64,000 nt of DNA from assembly GCA_051294375.1 (NCBI GenBank), contig CM119268.1, positions 19,806,785 through 19,870,784 of the forward strand, in the 5' to 3' direction. Shown here piece by piece: positions 45,256-56,830 of this stretch; the stretch's first letter is position 1, and every line of letters starts with the position of its first letter. The notes under the pieces were generated by a model. It searched no databases and was not told the origin of the DNA. It saw nothing but the letters and a program-made list of their open reading frames with translations. This DNA comes from Paraspadella gotoi (lineage: Eukaryota; Chaetognatha). The translations under genes and the position numbers were made by a program.

Positions 45256-45290
45256 CTGATGAAGGCTCGAAATGTGAGCCGAAACATGTC
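45256..45290 (+). ncRNA. Hammerhead-ribozyme-like motif (PLE-A, inverted end)
   Basis: CTGATGA, GGCTC/GAGCC, GAAACATGTC on the plus strand, with the full core. It is followed by ATTAAATTCGTTG as in other copies. A degraded counterpart is at 52527-52563. Confidence 0.6.
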
Positions 45291-45359
45291 CGTATCTCCA
45301 ATTAAATTCGTTGTACCACAATTAAAAACTTGTTTTTCTCTAAAAAAATTTTTAAATAT

Positions 45360-45995
45360 TATTATTTTTTCCACTTGCATCATTTTTTTTACTAGCATCA
45401 TTTTTTATACCTCACATAATTTTATTAACTGCCATAATTTTTTTAACTCGCATAATTTTTTCAACTTGCATACTTTTTTCAACTCTCATAATTTTTTAAA
45501 TTTTCATAATTTTTTCAACTTGCATAATTTTTTCAACTTGCATACTTTGTTTAAATATCATCATTCTTTCAACTTGCATCATTCTTTCAACTTGCATCAT
45601 TTTTTCAACTTGCATACTTTGTTTAACTATCATCATTCTTTCAACTTGCATCATTCTTTCAACTTGTATACTTTTTTCAACTCGCATAAAAATTGTATCA
45701 TTTTTTAAAATTTGTATCATTATTTAAAATCTGCATCATTTTTTTAACTTGCATCATTTTTTTTAAATTACATCATTTTTTAGACTTGCATCATTTTTTT
45801 AACTTGTATAATTTTTTCAACCTGTATCATTTTTTTCAACTTGCATCATTTTTTAAACTTTCATCATTTTTTAAATTTGCATCATTTTTTTATTTTGCAT
45901 CATTCTTTCAACTTGCAACATTCTTTCAACTTGCATCATTTTTTCAATATGCATCATTTTTTTAACGTAAATTATTTTTTTAAATTGCATCATTT
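45360..45995. repeat. Minisatellite, ~18-20-bp CAACTTGCATCATTTTTT units
   Basis: More than 25 imperfect tandem units of the type AACTTGCATCATTTTTTT. Units differ at a few bases and in T-run length. The same unit occurs in opposite orientation at 47795-48060. There are no unique spacers of constant length, so it is not a CRISPR array. Confidence 0.85.
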
Positions 45996-46245
45996 TTTCA
46001 CTTAATTAATTAATAAAATAATTAATTAATTAAAACATTCATGAGTTAGCATAAATAATAAAAAGTAAAGTCAACTTGACTTTGGTTTTTAGTCGGATCT
46101 GCTTATCAGCAGATCCCGACTCTTTAATTCACTTTGTCGGTCCGTCGGTCCGCCCCCTCAATATTGTCGGGCACTAACTTATATCATGTCAGAACATCGA
46201 ATTATGATAAATTATGCAAAAAAAATGATGTCCGTCCGTCCATCC

Positions 46246-47760
46246 GTCCGTCCGTACGTCCGTCCGTCCGTCCCACCTTAGCAAAAAACACCAACTACTC
46301 GTGATTGGATGGATGGATTGGAATGAAATTTTGTGTGTGGGTAGTAGAGTGATGTGAAAATGATAAAATTTTTGAAAATTAAAATTTAGCATATAAAACG
46401 TGAAAATAAAAACCATTAAAAATACTTTGGTAAATTAATTTTTAAATTTCATACATTAGTGGGCACCAGTGAGCTATATTTATATATAGTAATAAGTATA
46501 TAATGGCTAAAATTTCAAAATAAAAATTTTAAAATTTTAAGATCGGATTTGGATTCTTTACAAAAAGTTAATATAAGAAAGTATAATTCTTTTTTAAAAA
46601 TTATTTCATTAAGTTAGTCAAAAATCTAAAAAATTATGTTTAAGATACCGATTTATAATTTCGAGCTTAAAAATATAGTTTTTTGTAATTTTAACCTACT
46701 TAATGACATATTTTTTTAAAAAGATTTATATTTTATCTTATCAACTTTTAACAAGGAATCTGAATCTGTTCTCAGAATTTAAAAAAAAACATTTTGAAAT
46801 TTTGACATTATATAAGGGTAGTACTATATAAAAAATAAGCTGACTGGGCTACTATATTTATAAAAAAAACAAAACTCTTGATTAGTATTCACTAATATAA
46901 TAGTTTTCAAGATATAACTGCTAAATTTTGATTCCAAACTTTCACTTCACCCTAGTGGGTAGGGAAGTGTGTGATTGAGCTGTATATGAAGTTTCGATGG
47001 AATCGTCCGAGTGGAAATGAGTTTAAATGGAAAAAAACAAAAAACCTGTTTCACTAATTGATTATGCTTTTTTTTCCTTTTATATTAAATGTAAATGAAG
47101 GATGTATTAATAAATCAAATAATTAATCAGTTAATTAATCAATTAGTCAATTAATTAATCAATAATTAATTAATTAGTCAATCAATCCATCCATCCATCC
47201 CATCTTAGCAAAAAGCTCCAATAACTCCTGATTAGCTGGTTGCATTGGATTGAAATTTTGTGTGTGGGTAGGACAATGTGAGATGAAGCTCGATATAAAG
47301 TTTCGATGGAATCGTGCGAGTGGAAATGAGTTTAAATGGAAAAAACATAAGTTGCATTTACTTATTTTACTTATTTTACTTGTTTTAATCAATAAATACT
47401 CTATTTAATCATAATTGGATGAATAGATTTAGGTTGAAATTCTTGTGTATATGGTAGGAAAGTGTATGACGAAGCTTGATACAAAGTTTTGGTGGAAAGC
47501 GTACGAGTGGAAATGAGTTTAAATAAAAAAATATGAGTCACATTTACTTGAATCTTTTTGTTTTCACGATCTTGTTAGTTCCTGCAATGTTACTTATTTT
47601 AACCCATAATTATCGAATTAATCATAATTGATTTAATAGATGAAAAGGAAAGTGTGTGAAGAAGCGAGATATAAAGTTTTGACGGATTGTGCCTTGGAAA
47701 TGAGTTAAATGAGAAAAAACATGAATTCACATTTTTTTAAGTCTTTTTTTATTTATGATT
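46246..47760. repeat. Dispersed modules inside the TIR element
   Basis: Four or five units of about 150-290 bp, each carrying GAAATTTTGTGTGTGGGTAGG-like, GATATAAAGTTTCGATGGAA-like and GAGTTTAAATGGAAAAAA segments. They are the same modules as at 13455 and 18083. CCGTCCGTCC runs precede the first. The 46440-46900 stretch between units is AT-rich without a gene. Confidence 0.65.
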
Positions 47761-47794
47761 ACTAATAAATGTTTTAATTAATTAATTTGAAAAA

Positions 47795-48060
47795 ATGATA
47801 CAATTTAAAAAAATTATGCAAGTTTAAAAAAATTATGCAAGTTGAAAAAAATAAGCAAGTTGAAAAAATTATGCAAGTTGAAAAAAAATATGCAAGTTTG
47901 AAAAAATATGCAAGTTGAAAAATTTGCAAGTTGAAAAAATTATGCAAGTTGAAAAAAAATATGCAAGTTGAAAAAATTATGCAAGTTGAAAAAATTATGC
48001 AAGTTGAAAAAAATTATGCAAGTGAAAAAAATTATGCAAGTTGAAAAAATTAATGCACGA
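47795..48060. repeat. Minisatellite, inverted orientation
   Basis: Units GCAAGTTGAAAAAATTAT, the reverse complement type of the array at 45360-45995. Ends at the 570-N gap. Confidence 0.85.
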
Positions 48061-48093
48061 AATGCAGTTGAAGAGAATAGTGCAAAGGTTTTA

Positions 48094-48663
48094 NNNNNNN
48101 NNNNNNNNNNNNNNNNNNNNNNNNNNNNNNNNNNNNNNNNNNNNNNNNNNNNNNNNNNNNNNNNNNNNNNNNNNNNNNNNNNNNNNNNNNNNNNNNNNNN
48201 NNNNNNNNNNNNNNNNNNNNNNNNNNNNNNNNNNNNNNNNNNNNNNNNNNNNNNNNNNNNNNNNNNNNNNNNNNNNNNNNNNNNNNNNNNNNNNNNNNNN
48301 NNNNNNNNNNNNNNNNNNNNNNNNNNNNNNNNNNNNNNNNNNNNNNNNNNNNNNNNNNNNNNNNNNNNNNNNNNNNNNNNNNNNNNNNNNNNNNNNNNNN
48401 NNNNNNNNNNNNNNNNNNNNNNNNNNNNNNNNNNNNNNNNNNNNNNNNNNNNNNNNNNNNNNNNNNNNNNNNNNNNNNNNNNNNNNNNNNNNNNNNNNNN
48501 NNNNNNNNNNNNNNNNNNNNNNNNNNNNNNNNNNNNNNNNNNNNNNNNNNNNNNNNNNNNNNNNNNNNNNNNNNNNNNNNNNNNNNNNNNNNNNNNNNNN
48601 NNNNNNNNNNNNNNNNNNNNNNNNNNNNNNNNNNNNNNNNNNNNNNNNNNNNNNNNNNNNNNN
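48094..48663. other. Assembly gap, 570 Ns
   Basis: Unknown bases within the TIR element. The error-rich second copy has sequence across the corresponding interval (about 55330-56300). Confidence 0.95.
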
Positions 48664-48904
48664 AAAAAAGAGAGAGATATCCTATGCGCATCTAAATCAC
48701 AGAGTAATTGGGTGTTTTTATGCTAAGTGGGACGACGGAGCGACATCGTTTTTTTTGCATAATTTATCATAATTTGATGTTCTGACATGATATATAGTGA
48801 ATGCCCGACAGAAATTTGAGGGGGCGGACCGACAAAGTGAATTATAGAGTCGGAAGTCGGGATCTGCTGAAAGCAGATCCGACTAAAAATTAATGCAAAT
48901 AACC

Positions 48905-49177
48905 TTAAAAACTATTTACAAGTTGCGCAAAATCTTTTTTGGTTTCCGATTTTGGGAATTGCTCCCTCGACTCCAAACGTGCACGCAGAAAATTATCTCT
49001 CTCATCATGGCCTGAAATTTTTCCACAAACGTCGGTTAAATCCCGAATTATTCGCTCAACCGATTGAGTATGCGTTGGGAAAGGTGGAAGATCTAACTTG
49101 TAAAGTATCAGGTTTTGTAAATCGGATATTTTTAGGTCACACGTTAGAATGGATTCATAGATCATACATGGTGACAA
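48905..49177 (-). pseudogene. C-terminal fragment of a conserved unnamed protein
   Basis: The minus-strand frame reads LPPFPTHTQSVERIIRDLTD, then VCGKISG, RDNFLRARLESREQFP and TKKDFAQLV before the stop. The pattern P.HTQ.VER...L.T...VCG....R..F...R..SR...P...TK.D is one I know from uncharacterised invertebrate proteins, often multicopy. I cannot assign a function. Upstream coding is lost within about 100 bp. The stop lies about 20 bp from the TIR element end. A noisy second copy is at about 56545-56830. Confidence 0.55.
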
Positions 49178-49404
49178 TTTTACAAGCGCCGGTAGAAATA
49201 TGCTGTCATTTGCAAACCAGTGGTTATTTCATTGATTTAAAAATTAGTTGAGCTGAAAATACTAAAACTATTTATGTGTTAAAATTTTATCGGTTTGACA
49301 ATGAGTGGAGAAAGTTGGCTTGTAAAATTGAGTTTCATTTTCTAACTCACTGTTTTTAAATTCAATTTTTTTTTTTTTGAATAATCTTTCTTTTTTATGT
49401 GTAC

Positions 49405-49738
49405 TATTAATTAGAGAATTGACAAAGTTTTGTTTGCAACGATTTTATTTTAACGTTGAACAGACATGTTTCGACTTGTTTTACAATTCTTCATCAGCGT
49501 TTTGACAGAATGGTTTAAAATTGGTGCATAAGAAGAGAGAGAGAGAGAATAGGGTAAAAGTTTCCAACAAAGTGGTGAGACAGAATAGTGGGTCAAGATG
49601 AGAGGACAGGTCAAGGTGATGACAGATTGAATTAGTTGTGAAAAAGTGGCCAACCAGCTGGGCTGTCCAAAGTAACCGCTGACGCAGGTTCTGCCCTCCC
49701 CCCCAGGAGCGGAACGGGAAGCTTGCTGCTAAGAGCCG
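49405..49738. mobile_element. Penelope-like element end (PLE-D), cut by gap
   Basis: Contains a hammerhead-like motif on the minus strand (49463-49497: CTGATGA, GAATTG/CAAGTC with one mismatch, GAAACATGTC), a GA tract and TTTCCAACAAAGTGGTGAG. It then enters PLE internal sequence (GTGGCCAACCAGCTGG) that matches the inverse of 58560-58680. The 25-N gap follows. Confidence 0.65.
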
Positions 49739-49763
49739 NNNNNNNNNNNNNNNNNNNNNNNNN
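49739..49763. other. Assembly gap, 25 Ns
   Basis: Exactly 25 Ns between two copies of the 7-kb repeat. Confidence 0.95.
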
Positions 49764-51009
49764 ATTATTTTGATTGATAGCGATCATTGTAAAGGTTGGA
49801 ATCTGAGTCGCTTTTGGTGAAATGTTTTATTAAGTAAAAGTAAAAGAGGAGGCTAACGATCGGAAATTCGTAAGAGCTTTTCAACCGGCGAGTCAGATTC
49901 GGGAAAAATCTTCTATGGCGAAAATCTTCACAAGAAGGGCGTGAATTTTCGAAAGATTTTGGTTAATTTTTTCTATATTTGAATAGTGTCGATTTTTTAA
50001 AACTTAATTATTAACAAATATTGCCATCATTCTTACCTTGGCCGTATAAGATATATTTTAAAAAACCTCGGGCTTTTCGTTCTCAGAGCTTAGTCCTTAG
50101 TTTAAACCATTATAATTAAAATATATACCTGCCTTTTCCACAGTCTCATATCAAATTGGTCATTGCATCAATCTTCATTAGGAGATAGACTCAGCGGATG
50201 AAACTTAATTCATATGTCAAAAACAGAGTCACGTATTTAAAAAAATGCGTTAAAAGACTCATGATCGAGCCAGACCCCCCACTAATAAAAGAAAATTTAA
50301 TGAAAAAATCCGGAAAAAAAATTAATGGAATGATAGCGATAATGAAATTAATTGATGTATAGTAATTGATTGATGTATATAGTATCTGATTGATGGATAA
50401 TAGTAATTTATTGATGTACATCAGGAAATTTTGATTCATTTGAAGTCGGAATAGATAATTAATTTTGATGCGATGATAACCCAATATCTATGCTGATAAG
50501 AGTTATGATTACAACGAATTGAATTGATAGCCACTGATCACACTTCTCTTGATATGATGATTAGTCATTCACCTGACGCGATGTGATATCATTCTCATTG
50601 ATGCGATGAGTCACTATCAACGTATAAATAAAACAAACACAACGCGTTATGAGTGAGAGAGACAGAGTAGACGACCAGAGACAGAGAGTGTACAAAACAT
50701 TGTTTCAAGCATAAACGTATTCTGACTAAATCTCAAAGCCTGGGGTGAAAAATAATCCACAAAGAATCTTCGGATGTAAAATGTTTGGATTTTGTATTGA
50801 GAAAAAGCGCGGAATACAATGGCGATAATAAAAAGTTCTTTAGAACCGAAAACAAGTTTGCAGCAAACACATGTCGAATCTGCCGCACGATAATTAAGTT
50901 GGTATTCCAGCGTAACAAATCAAATAATTAAATAATATATTAAAAAGAAACAATCTACAATAAAGTACAAAAAAAATATTTTGTGTGATGTGATAACCCT
51001 TTACGTATT

Positions 51010-52620
51010 TTCGGTTGCTTTTTATTTAGAGAAATACAAAGTTGTATTAATTGTGTTAGTCACGATATTAATTGGAATAACGGACATGCTTTCTTCGGTC
51101 TCAACCCAGCATTTCGCAGCATATCATCGCAGCATTTGCCATAAGGAAAATATTTGTGCAAAAAGGAAGGGATAGTGAAGTAGAGAGAGAGAGAGAGAGA
51201 TTAGAGGTAAGAGGCTTTTCCAACAAAGTGGTGAGACAGAATAGTGTCAGATTGAGAGAACAGGCTGAAGTTGAGGACAGATTGAGTGAGTTGTGAAAAG
51301 AAATGAAATTTTTGTAGAGAGAGAGAAGAGGAGAGAGAGAGAGGGACAACGAGCGGATAAATTAAATAAGTATTAAAGGATACATTTTGTAATGTACAAC
51401 AAAAGTAAAAAATTTGAAAAAACTAATGTTCAGTAAGAGTTTAACAATTATTCTAATTTAAATTAGTTAGCCTAAAGGATAGTAACATGAATTATGAAAT
51501 TTGAAATGTGAAAAGGTAGTTGATCAGTTAGGGAGGATCAGGAAAGTGAAATTAAGGAGAAAGAAAGAGCTCAGAAATGAGCTGGCCCCCCTTGCTTTTA
51601 TATGCAAATGAAGGACAGAATATGGTTGCCAGGTCATTAGCGCGTTCATAGGCTGAGAGGAGAGTCTTTAGAACCAGTGAATGTTGCACTGGGGCTATCG
51701 AAGCCTGAACGGACAGATTCCCACAGCCACTCTTATGTCTCTCTTGGCCTGTTTGTGCCTGCTGGGCTGCCCTCTTCTCGCCTGCTGGCGAGGCGCGCGG
51801 TGTGTCGTTCTTGCCGCTTTAGTGAACAGGAGTGGTGGGACTCCTCTCCCTCCTCCCTGAAGCCGTCGTTTTGCGGCGGCGCCAGTCGCCCACGAGAGAG
51901 GGACTGAGTTGCTTCCCATTTGAGTGAGAGGCATCGTTGCCCATTGCCTGCTGCAAGGGTCTCCCAGTTCTCGATTGAGTGGACGACAGTGGGAATCATC
52001 TTGTCGGGCGTGGTGGAGGCGGGGCCTTCACACGCTTTTGATAAGGCGTATCATTGAACTTGGAGGGATCGAGTCCCATACTAAAGAGGGCTCGAGGGCT
52101 TTGATGTTTAAATTGCCTCTCTAATACCTCTTGAGAGACCAGTTTTTGGGTCATGGGGACAGCACGAGGACAGTTACTGATTCCCTGAACAGATGGCTTG
52201 TGCCTGCCGAATGTTCAGCGAACTGCGGACGACATTGACTTAGTTTTCAAATTTTTACATTGTTGGTGTACATTACAAAATGTATCTTTATAACTTATTT
52301 ATTTATCCCTGTTGTTCCTCTCTCCTCTCTCCCTCTCTCTCACTCTAACAAAATTTCATTTTCTTTTCACACTCACTCCAAATCTTCCTCAACTTCAGGC
52401 CTGTTTCTCTCATTCCTGACCACTATTCTGTCTCACCACTTTGTTGGGAAACCTTTACCTCTATCTCTCTCTCTCTCTCTCTCTCACACCCTTCTTTTTG
52501 CACAAATATTTCCTTTATGGCAAACGCATGATGAAGGCTCGAAAATGTGAGCCGTAAACAGTGCGTATCTCCATTAAATTCGTTGTTACCACAATCTAAG
52601 AAACTTGTTTTTCTCTAAAA
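51010..52620 (-). mobile_element. Penelope-like element fragment (PLE-B), copy of PLE-A
   Basis: Inverted arms at about 51010-51430 and 52230-52620 around the same coding remnant as PLE-A (51680-52200). Hammerhead-like motifs are present but damaged by indels (51082-51135 minus; 52527-52563 plus). Confidence 0.65.
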
Positions 52621-52629
52621 AAATTTTTT

Positions 52630-53290
52630 AAATATTATTATTTTTCCACTTGCATCATTTTTTTTTACTAGCATCATTTTTATACCTCACATAATTTTTA
52701 TTAACTTGCCATATTTTTTTTAACTTCGCATAATTTTTCAACTTGGCATACTTTTTTTCAACTCTTCATAAAATTTTTTAAATTTTCATAATTTCAACTT
52801 GCACAATTTTTTTCAATTGCATACTTTGGTTTAAATATCATTCATTCTTTCAACTTGCATCATTCTTTCAACTTGCATCATTTTTCAACTTGCATACTTT
52901 GTTTAACTATTCATCATTCTTTTCAACTTGCATCATCTTTCAACTTGTCTTTTTTTCAATCTCGCATAAAAATTGTATCATTTTTAAAATTTGTATCATA
53001 TTTAAAAATCTGTCATCACATTTTTTTTAAAACTTGCATCATTTTTTTTAAATTACATCATTTTTAGACTTGCATCATTTTTATAACTTGTATAATTTTT
53101 TCAACCTGTTATCATTTTTTTCAACTTGCTCATTTTTTTTTAAACTTTCATCATTTTTAAATTTGCATCATTTTTTTATTTTTGCATCATTCTTTCACTT
53201 GCAACATTCTTTCAACTGTTGCATCATTTTTCAATATGCATCATTTTTTTAACGTAAATTATTTTTTTAAATTGCATCATTTTTTCACTT
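52630..53290. repeat. Minisatellite, second copy
   Basis: AACTTGCATCATTTTT units as at 45360, with indel noise. Confidence 0.8.
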
Positions 53291-53382
53291 AATTAATTAA
53301 TAAAATAATTAATTAATTAAAACATTTCATGAGTTTAGCATTAAAATATAAAAAGTAAAGTCCAAACTTTGCTTTTTTTTTT

Positions 53383-56300
53383 AGTCGGATCTGCTTATCG
53401 CAGATCCCGACTCTTTAATTCACTTTGTCGGTCCGTCGGTCCGCCCCCTCAATATTGTCGGGCACTAAACTTATATCATGTCAGAACATTCGATTATGAT
53501 AAATTATGCAAAAAAATGATGTCCGTCCGTCCATCCGTTTACTCCGTACGTTCCGAATCCGTCCGTCCCACCTTAGCAAAAATACACCACTACTCGTTGA
53601 TTGGATGGATGGATTGGATATGAAATTTTGTTGTGTGCGGTAGTAGAGTGATGTGAAAATGATAAAATTTTTTGAAAATTAAAATTTAGCATATAAAAAC
53701 GTGAAAATCAAAAACTTATAAAAATACTTTGCGTAAATTAATTTTTAAATTTCATACATTAGTGGCACCAGTGAGCTATACTTTATATTAGTTACATAAG
53801 TATACTAATGGCTAAAATTTCAAAATAAAAATTTTAAATTTTTAAGATCGGATTTGGATTCTTTACAAAAAGTTAATATAAGAAAGTATAATTCTTTTTT
53901 AAAAATATTTTCATTAAGTTAGTCAAAAATCTAAAAAATTATGTTTTTAAGATTACCGATTTTATAATTTCCGAGCTGTAAAAATATAGTTTTTTGTAAT
54001 TTAAACCTACTTAATGACATATATTTTTTAAAAGATTTATATTTTATCTATCAAACTTTTAACAAAGGAATCTGATCTGTTCTCAGAATTTAAAAAAAAA
54101 ACATTTTGAAATTTTGAACATTTATATAAGGGTAGTACTATATAAAAATAAGTGACTGGGCTACTATATTATAAAAAAAAACAAAACTCTTGATTAGTAT
54201 TTCACTAATATAAATAGTTTTCAAAGATATAACTGCTGAAATTTGATTCCAAACTCTTCACTTCACAGCCTAGTGGGTGGGAATGATGTTGATTGAGCTG
54301 GTATATGAAGTTTCGATGGAATGGTCGTCCGAGTGGAAATGAGTTTAATGGAAAAAAACAAAAAAACCTTTTCAACTAATTGATTATGCTTTTTTTACCT
54401 TTGTATATTAAATGTAAATGAAGGATGTATTAATAAATCCAAATAATTAATCAGTTAATTAATTCAAATTAGTCAATTAATTTAATCAATAATTTAATTA
54501 ATTAGTCAATCAATCCATCATCCATCCCATCTTAGCAAAAAGCTCAATATACTCTGTTATGCTGCGTTGCATTGGATTGAAATTTGTGTGTGGGTAGGAC
54601 AATGTGAGATTTGAAGCTCGATATAAGTTTCGATGGAATTCGTGCGAGTGGAAATGAGTTTAAATGGAAAAACACATAAGTTGCATTTACTTATTTTACT
54701 TATTTTACTTGTTTTAATCAACTAAATACTCTATTTTAATCATAATTGGATGAATAGATTTAGTTTGAAATTTTGTGTATGCGGTTAGGAAAGTGTATGA
54801 CGTAAGCTTGATATACAAAGTTTTGGTGGAAACGTACGAGTGGAAATGAGTTTAAATAAAAATATGAGTCACATTTACTTGATCTTTTTTGTTTTCACGA
54901 TCTTGTTAGTCCTGCAATGTTACTTATTTTTACCCATAATTACTCGAATTAATCATAATTGATTTTAATAGATATGAAAAGGAAAGTGTGTGAAGAAAGC
55001 GAGATATAAAAGTTTTGACGGGAATTGTGCCTATGGAATGAGTTTAAAATGGAAAAAAACATAATTCACATTTCTTTTTAAATCTTTTTTTATTTGATTA
55101 CTAATAAATGTTTTTTAATTAATTAATTTGAAAAAATGATACAATTTAAAAAATTATGCAAGGTAAAAAATTATGCAAGTTGAAAAAATAAGCAAGTTGA
55201 AAAAATTATGCAAGTTGAAAAAAATATGATTGAAATTCAAGTTGAAAAAATTTGCAAGTTGAAAAAAAATTGCACAGTGAAAAATAGCAAGAAAATATGC
55301 ATGAAATGCTTTGAAAAATTATGCAAGTGGAAAATAAATTATGCAAGTTGAAAAAAATTATCAAGTTGAAAAAGATATGCGCAAGGAAAAAATTAGCAAG
55401 GAAGAAATAATGCAATGTTAAAAAATGATGTAAATTTGAAAAATGATTGAGTTGAAAAAATTATGTGATGGAAAAAATGATGCAAGTTGAAAAATGATGA
55501 AAGTTAAAAACATGCGTAAGAATTGTAAAAATGATGTAAATTGAAAAAATGATGAGCTGGAAAATTATGTGGCGTGGAAAAAAAATTATGCGAGTTCAAA
55601 GAAATGATGCAAGTTAAAAAAATGATGCGAGTTAAAAAAAATTTTAAAAATATTTGTGATTTATCATCTGATTAGCAGATTACCGCTATTTATTGGTAGG
55701 GCACATGCAGCCTTCTTGCATCAAAGCCGAAACATGTACGTTTATATGGATAAAATAAAATTCGTGTGATGAAAAAAATCATTTTAGCCCAAATACATTA
55801 TAACCAACGAAGAAAAGAAAGGTTATTACACTAGTTTAATTATTTAATTATTATGCAATTAAATTTGATCCAAAATGTTTTGTTTTGATTGATTTAATTA
55901 ACTGATTAATTAATATGCATTAACTAATTGATTAATTGATTAATTAACTAATTACTATTTGATTAATTTAATATATCTTGCAATTACATTTTAAAATAAA
56001 TAGAAAAAGAAGCATAATCAATTAGCTGAAACAGGTTCTTGTTTTTTTCCATTTAAACTCATTTCCATCTAAACGATTCCATCGAAACTTATTCATCCAG
56101 TTTAATCTACACCACTTTTCCACCCAAATACAAAATTTCAAGTCAATCGCCCCATCCACTCATGCAGTAATTGGTATTCAAATTGGTGAAATATATTTTT
56201 TTGTTTTTTCCATTTTAAATCCATTTCGATTTCCATCGAAACTTTATATCCAGTTCAAGTCACCACAGCTTCCCTACCCACTCACAAATAATTTCATTCC

Positions 56301-56511
56301 ACAATCCATCCATCTAATCACGAGAGAATGGGGTGTTTTATGCTAAGGTGGCCGACGGACGGAACGGACAATCGTTTTTTTTATTGTGCATAATTTATAT
56401 CATTATTTGATGTTCTGACTATGATATAAGGAATGCCCGACAAAATTGAGGGGGCGGAACCGACAACAGTGAATTATAGAGTCGGGAATCTGCTGAACGC
56501 AGATTCCGACT
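53383..56511. mobile_element. TIR element, second copy, spanning the other copy's gap
   Basis: Ends AGTCGGATCTGCT (53383) and a noisy AGATTCCGACT (56511) with the same hairpin tips. The inverted minisatellite lies at 55130-55640. The 55660-55850 part carries a Penelope-type CCGAAACATGT followed by AATAAAATTCG, and 56030-56330 holds inverted dispersed modules. No transposase frame is visible here either. Confidence 0.6.
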
Positions 56512-56544
56512 AAAATTAATGCAAATAACCTTAAACTATTTACA

Positions 56545-56830
56545 AGTTGCGCAAAATCTTTTTGTTTCCGATTGTTGGGAATTGCTCCCCTCGACTCCAA
56601 ACGTGCACGCAGAAAAATTATCTCTCTAATCATGGCCTGAAATTTTTCCACAAAACGTGGTAAATCCCGAATTTTAATTCGCTCAACCGATTGATATGCG
56701 TGGGAAAGGTGGAAAGATTACTTAACTTGTAAAGTATTCAGGTTTTGTAAATCGGATATTTTTATACGCACAAACGCGTTAGAATGGATTCCATAGATCA
56801 TACATGGTGACAGATTTTACAAGCGCCGGG
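56545..56830 (-). pseudogene. Noisy copy of the unnamed conserved protein C-terminus
   Basis: Matches 48905-49177 with frame-breaking indels; the minus-strand pieces RLESRGAIP and QKDFAQLVNS are still readable. Confidence 0.5.

Larger units (their letters stand above)
43811..45342 (-). mobile_element. Penelope-like element fragment with inverted ends (PLE-A)
   Basis: Arms 43811-44180 and 44975-45342 are nearly perfect inverted repeats (each with GA/CT tracts and TTTTCCAACAAAGTGGTGAG or its complement). Between them lies a minus-strand remnant of a Penelope-like protein C-terminus and 3' region. Each arm carries a hammerhead-like motif. Inverted terminal pseudo-LTRs, a GIY-YIG-type tail and hammerhead motifs together fit Penelope-like elements. 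Most of the reverse transcriptase is missing. Confidence 0.7.
46091..48884. mobile_element. Terminal-inverted-repeat element with hairpin tips (first copy)
   Basis: Left end AGTCGGATCTGCT and right end AGCAGATCCGACT are inverted repeats that continue inward for over 150 bp (CGACAAAGTGAATTA, GGGGGCGGACCGAC). Each tip also folds on itself: AGTCGGATCTGCT, a 3-4-base loop, then AGCAGATCCCGACT. The flanks are TTTTT and AAAAA, so a TA duplication is possible but not provable. The interior is repeat modules and minisatellite, with no transposase seen; 570 bases are unknown. Confidence 0.65.
42660..49738. repeat. 7-kb repeat R3, first (cleaner) copy
   Basis: Its contents recur in the same order at 49764 to about 57320, the second copy carrying many one-base insertions and losses. 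It contains a tandem repeat, a Penelope-type element, minisatellites, a terminal-inverted-repeat element and a gene fragment. It ends at a 25-N gap. Confidence 0.85.

Noticed and set aside
45259-45965. Phe/His/Asn-rich open frames over the minisatellite
   Set aside because: Translation of AACTTGCATCATTTTTT units; frame survives only because the unit length is often a multiple of three.
45360-45995. CRISPR-like regular repeats
   Set aside because: Units are adjacent, imperfect and AT-rich with no constant-length unique spacers, in animal DNA. This is a minisatellite.
47968-48772. Long open frames of about 240-250 codons
   Set aside because: Most of their length is the 570-N gap; they are not evidence of coding.
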